64,000 nt of DNA from Qipengyuania xiapuensis (GTDB taxonomy: Bacteria > Pseudomonadota > Alphaproteobacteria > Sphingomonadales > Sphingomonadaceae), in NCBI RefSeq assembly GCF_019711395.1, contig NZ_JAIGNL010000001.1:62001-126000 (forward strand), written 5' to 3'. Made by a program: the position numbers and the translations under genes. The notes beneath the pieces are model-generated. The model was not told where the DNA came from, searched no databases, and was given only the letters and a program-made list of their open reading frames with translations. Positions 63,199-64,000 of the stretch are shown here, in pieces (positions within the stretch are counted from its first letter, which is position 1; each line of letters opens with the position of its first letter).

Positions 63199-64000
63199 AT
63201 GGCGAGCGACAACTCCATCTGGCTTCTCACCAATGCCCGCTCAGGCAGCAATTCGGCGCAGGCGATCGGCCTGATCGAAGAGCACTGCGATCGGCACGGC
63301 TTCTGCATCGAGCGGAAGATCTGTTTTCCCGACGAGGACCTGCCGTCTGCCGCCGATCTCGACCGGGCAGGAACCACGCGGCTGGCGATCTTTACCGGCG
63401 ACGGAACGCTGAACGCGGCAATTACTTCGCTTTATGGCTGGGGCGGGGCAATCGCCGTGCTTCCGGGCGGGACGATGAACCTGCTCAGCAAGCGTCTGCA
63501 CGGCGTGGATGCTTCAATCGAAGAGATAATTGCCCGCATGGCCTCGGGCGCCGCGAAACGCGTGCGGCCCCAAATCACGCGCTGCGCCGCCGGGGACGCG
63601 CTCGCAGGCCTGCTTGTCGGCCCCGGGACCTCTTGGGCCGGCGTGCGCGAGTCCATGCGCGATTTCGATATCGCCGGGATCGCGGAAGGCACGAGTGAGG
63701 CCATCGCGGACATCACCGGCGAATCCATGGTGCGCTGCGTCGAGCCGGACCGCGGCAGAAGTGAGGGATATCCGCTGATCGAGCTCTCTCCGGGACACCG
63801 CGGCATGCATGTCGATGCCTTCCATGCAGAGGGGACGGGCGAAGTGCTCAGCCAGAGCCTCGCGCTCCTAAAGCGCAATTTCCGCGAAGGGCCGCACACG
63901 CGCCTCGGCCTGCTCGACGAAGTGACTCTCGAAACGGCCGACGGTTCGCCGCTCTCTATCCTGATCGACGGCGAACCTGCCGAGCTTGGCCCCAGGGCGC
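63199..64000 (+). CDS. diacylglycerol kinase catalytic domain protein (DagK/YegS-like), 3' end missing
   Basis: The frame stays open to the window end (267 codons). It reads MASDNSIWLLTNARSGSNS (the usual LLVNPxSG loop), FTGDGTLNAAITSLYGWGG (the GGDGT-type catalytic motif, here with T-G-D-G-T) and VLPGGTMNLLSKRLHG. It belongs to the DAGKc family that includes YegS and sphingosine-kinase-like proteins; the lipid substrate is not known, and a role in sphingolipid phosphorylation is only inference from the organism type. 39 bases separate it from the previous gene. Confidence 0.85.
   Translation, partial: MASDNSIWLLTNARSGSNSAQAIGLIEEHCDRHGFCIERKICFPDEDLPSAADLDRAGTTRLAIFTGDGTLNAAITSLYGWGGAIAVLPGGTMNLLSKRLHGVDASIEEIIARMASGAAKRVRPQITRCAAGDALAGLLVGPGTSWAGVRESMRDFDIAGIAEGTSEAIADITGESMVRCVEPDRGRSEGYPLIELSPGHRGMHVDAFHAEGTGEVLSQSLALLKRNFREGPHTRLGLLDEVTLETADGSPLSILIDGEPAELGPRA

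Overview
The window looks like a piece of a GC-rich alphaproteobacterial main chromosome, most likely from order Sphingomonadales and closest in feel to the Erythrobacter/Qipengyuania/Altererythrobacter group. The reasons are the gene content (TrcR, PopZ, UrcA, DUF6489, DUF1491, DUF1192, ligase-associated exonuclease plus cis ATP-dependent ligase, SUV3-like helicase, CarD beside FdxA) and the gene order. The placement is inference from family knowledge. I see no rRNA, tRNA, CRISPR array, insertion sequence, prophage or plasmid genes; almost everything is core genome, densely packed, with many start/stop overlaps.

The most informative large-scale feature is the replication-origin domain. hemE (43.7-44.7 kb, minus) and ppsR (about 45.0-45.9 kb, plus) diverge around a roughly 300-base region with an AT-rich inverted repeat, a one-mismatch DnaA box and a phased row of DnaA-box-like 9-mers. 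This hemE/origin/ppsR-maf-aroE-coaE-dnaQ order is the conserved arrangement described around Caulobacter Cori and the Rickettsia origin. Seven to ten kb to the left lie mnmE, mnmG, rsmG, parA and parB with four parS-like sites, three of them inside coding sequence. A popZ gene (polar anchor for ParB-parS) lies about 11 kb to the right. From 45.0 to 50.9 kb all genes run rightward; on the left most core genes run leftward.

Layout. 0-3.3 kb: rlmH (partial), rsfS, nadD (minus); M23 peptidase and bactofilin (plus). 3.3-9.7 kb: acyl-CoA ligase behind a putative operator, trcR, a lipoprotein, a glycosyltransferase/metallophosphoesterase pair, quinone oxidoreductase. 9.8-17.8 kb: DUF1192, clpA, S9 peptidase, exonuclease/ligase pair, DUF1993. 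17.8-22.4 kb (minus): DUF167, gamma-carbonic anhydrase, two coupled acetyltransferases, hemB, M23 peptidase. 22.6-27.9 kb (plus): SUV3-like helicase, S4 protein, fdxA, carD, two lipoproteins. 27.9-32.7 kb: Sua5-type synthase, acyl-CoA dehydrogenase, sorbosone-dehydrogenase-like protein, fRMsr. 32.7-45 kb: the par/mnm/rho/hem origin-left block. 45-51 kb: origin-right block, hpf, thioesterase, DUF1491, cell-wall hydrolase. 51-58.4 kb (mostly minus): xthA, ErpA-like, CBS protein, ferredoxin, second S9 peptidase, popZ, TolC, Pcm-like. 58.6-64 kb: class I fumarase, LytS/LytTR-type two-component pair, UrcA protein, small membrane protein, diacylglycerol-kinase-like gene running off the end.

Fine-scale signals include a terminator whose 3' arm is also the next gene's ribosome-binding site (12.55 kb), a perfect hairpin that buries a start codon with its Shine-Dalgarno in the loop (27.57 kb), a three-half-site palindrome over the acyl-CoA ligase start (5.0 kb), and a long intergenic inverted repeat (51.9 kb). 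I found no convincing wholly new multi-gene system; the best candidates for new biology are the origin architecture and these regulatory elements.
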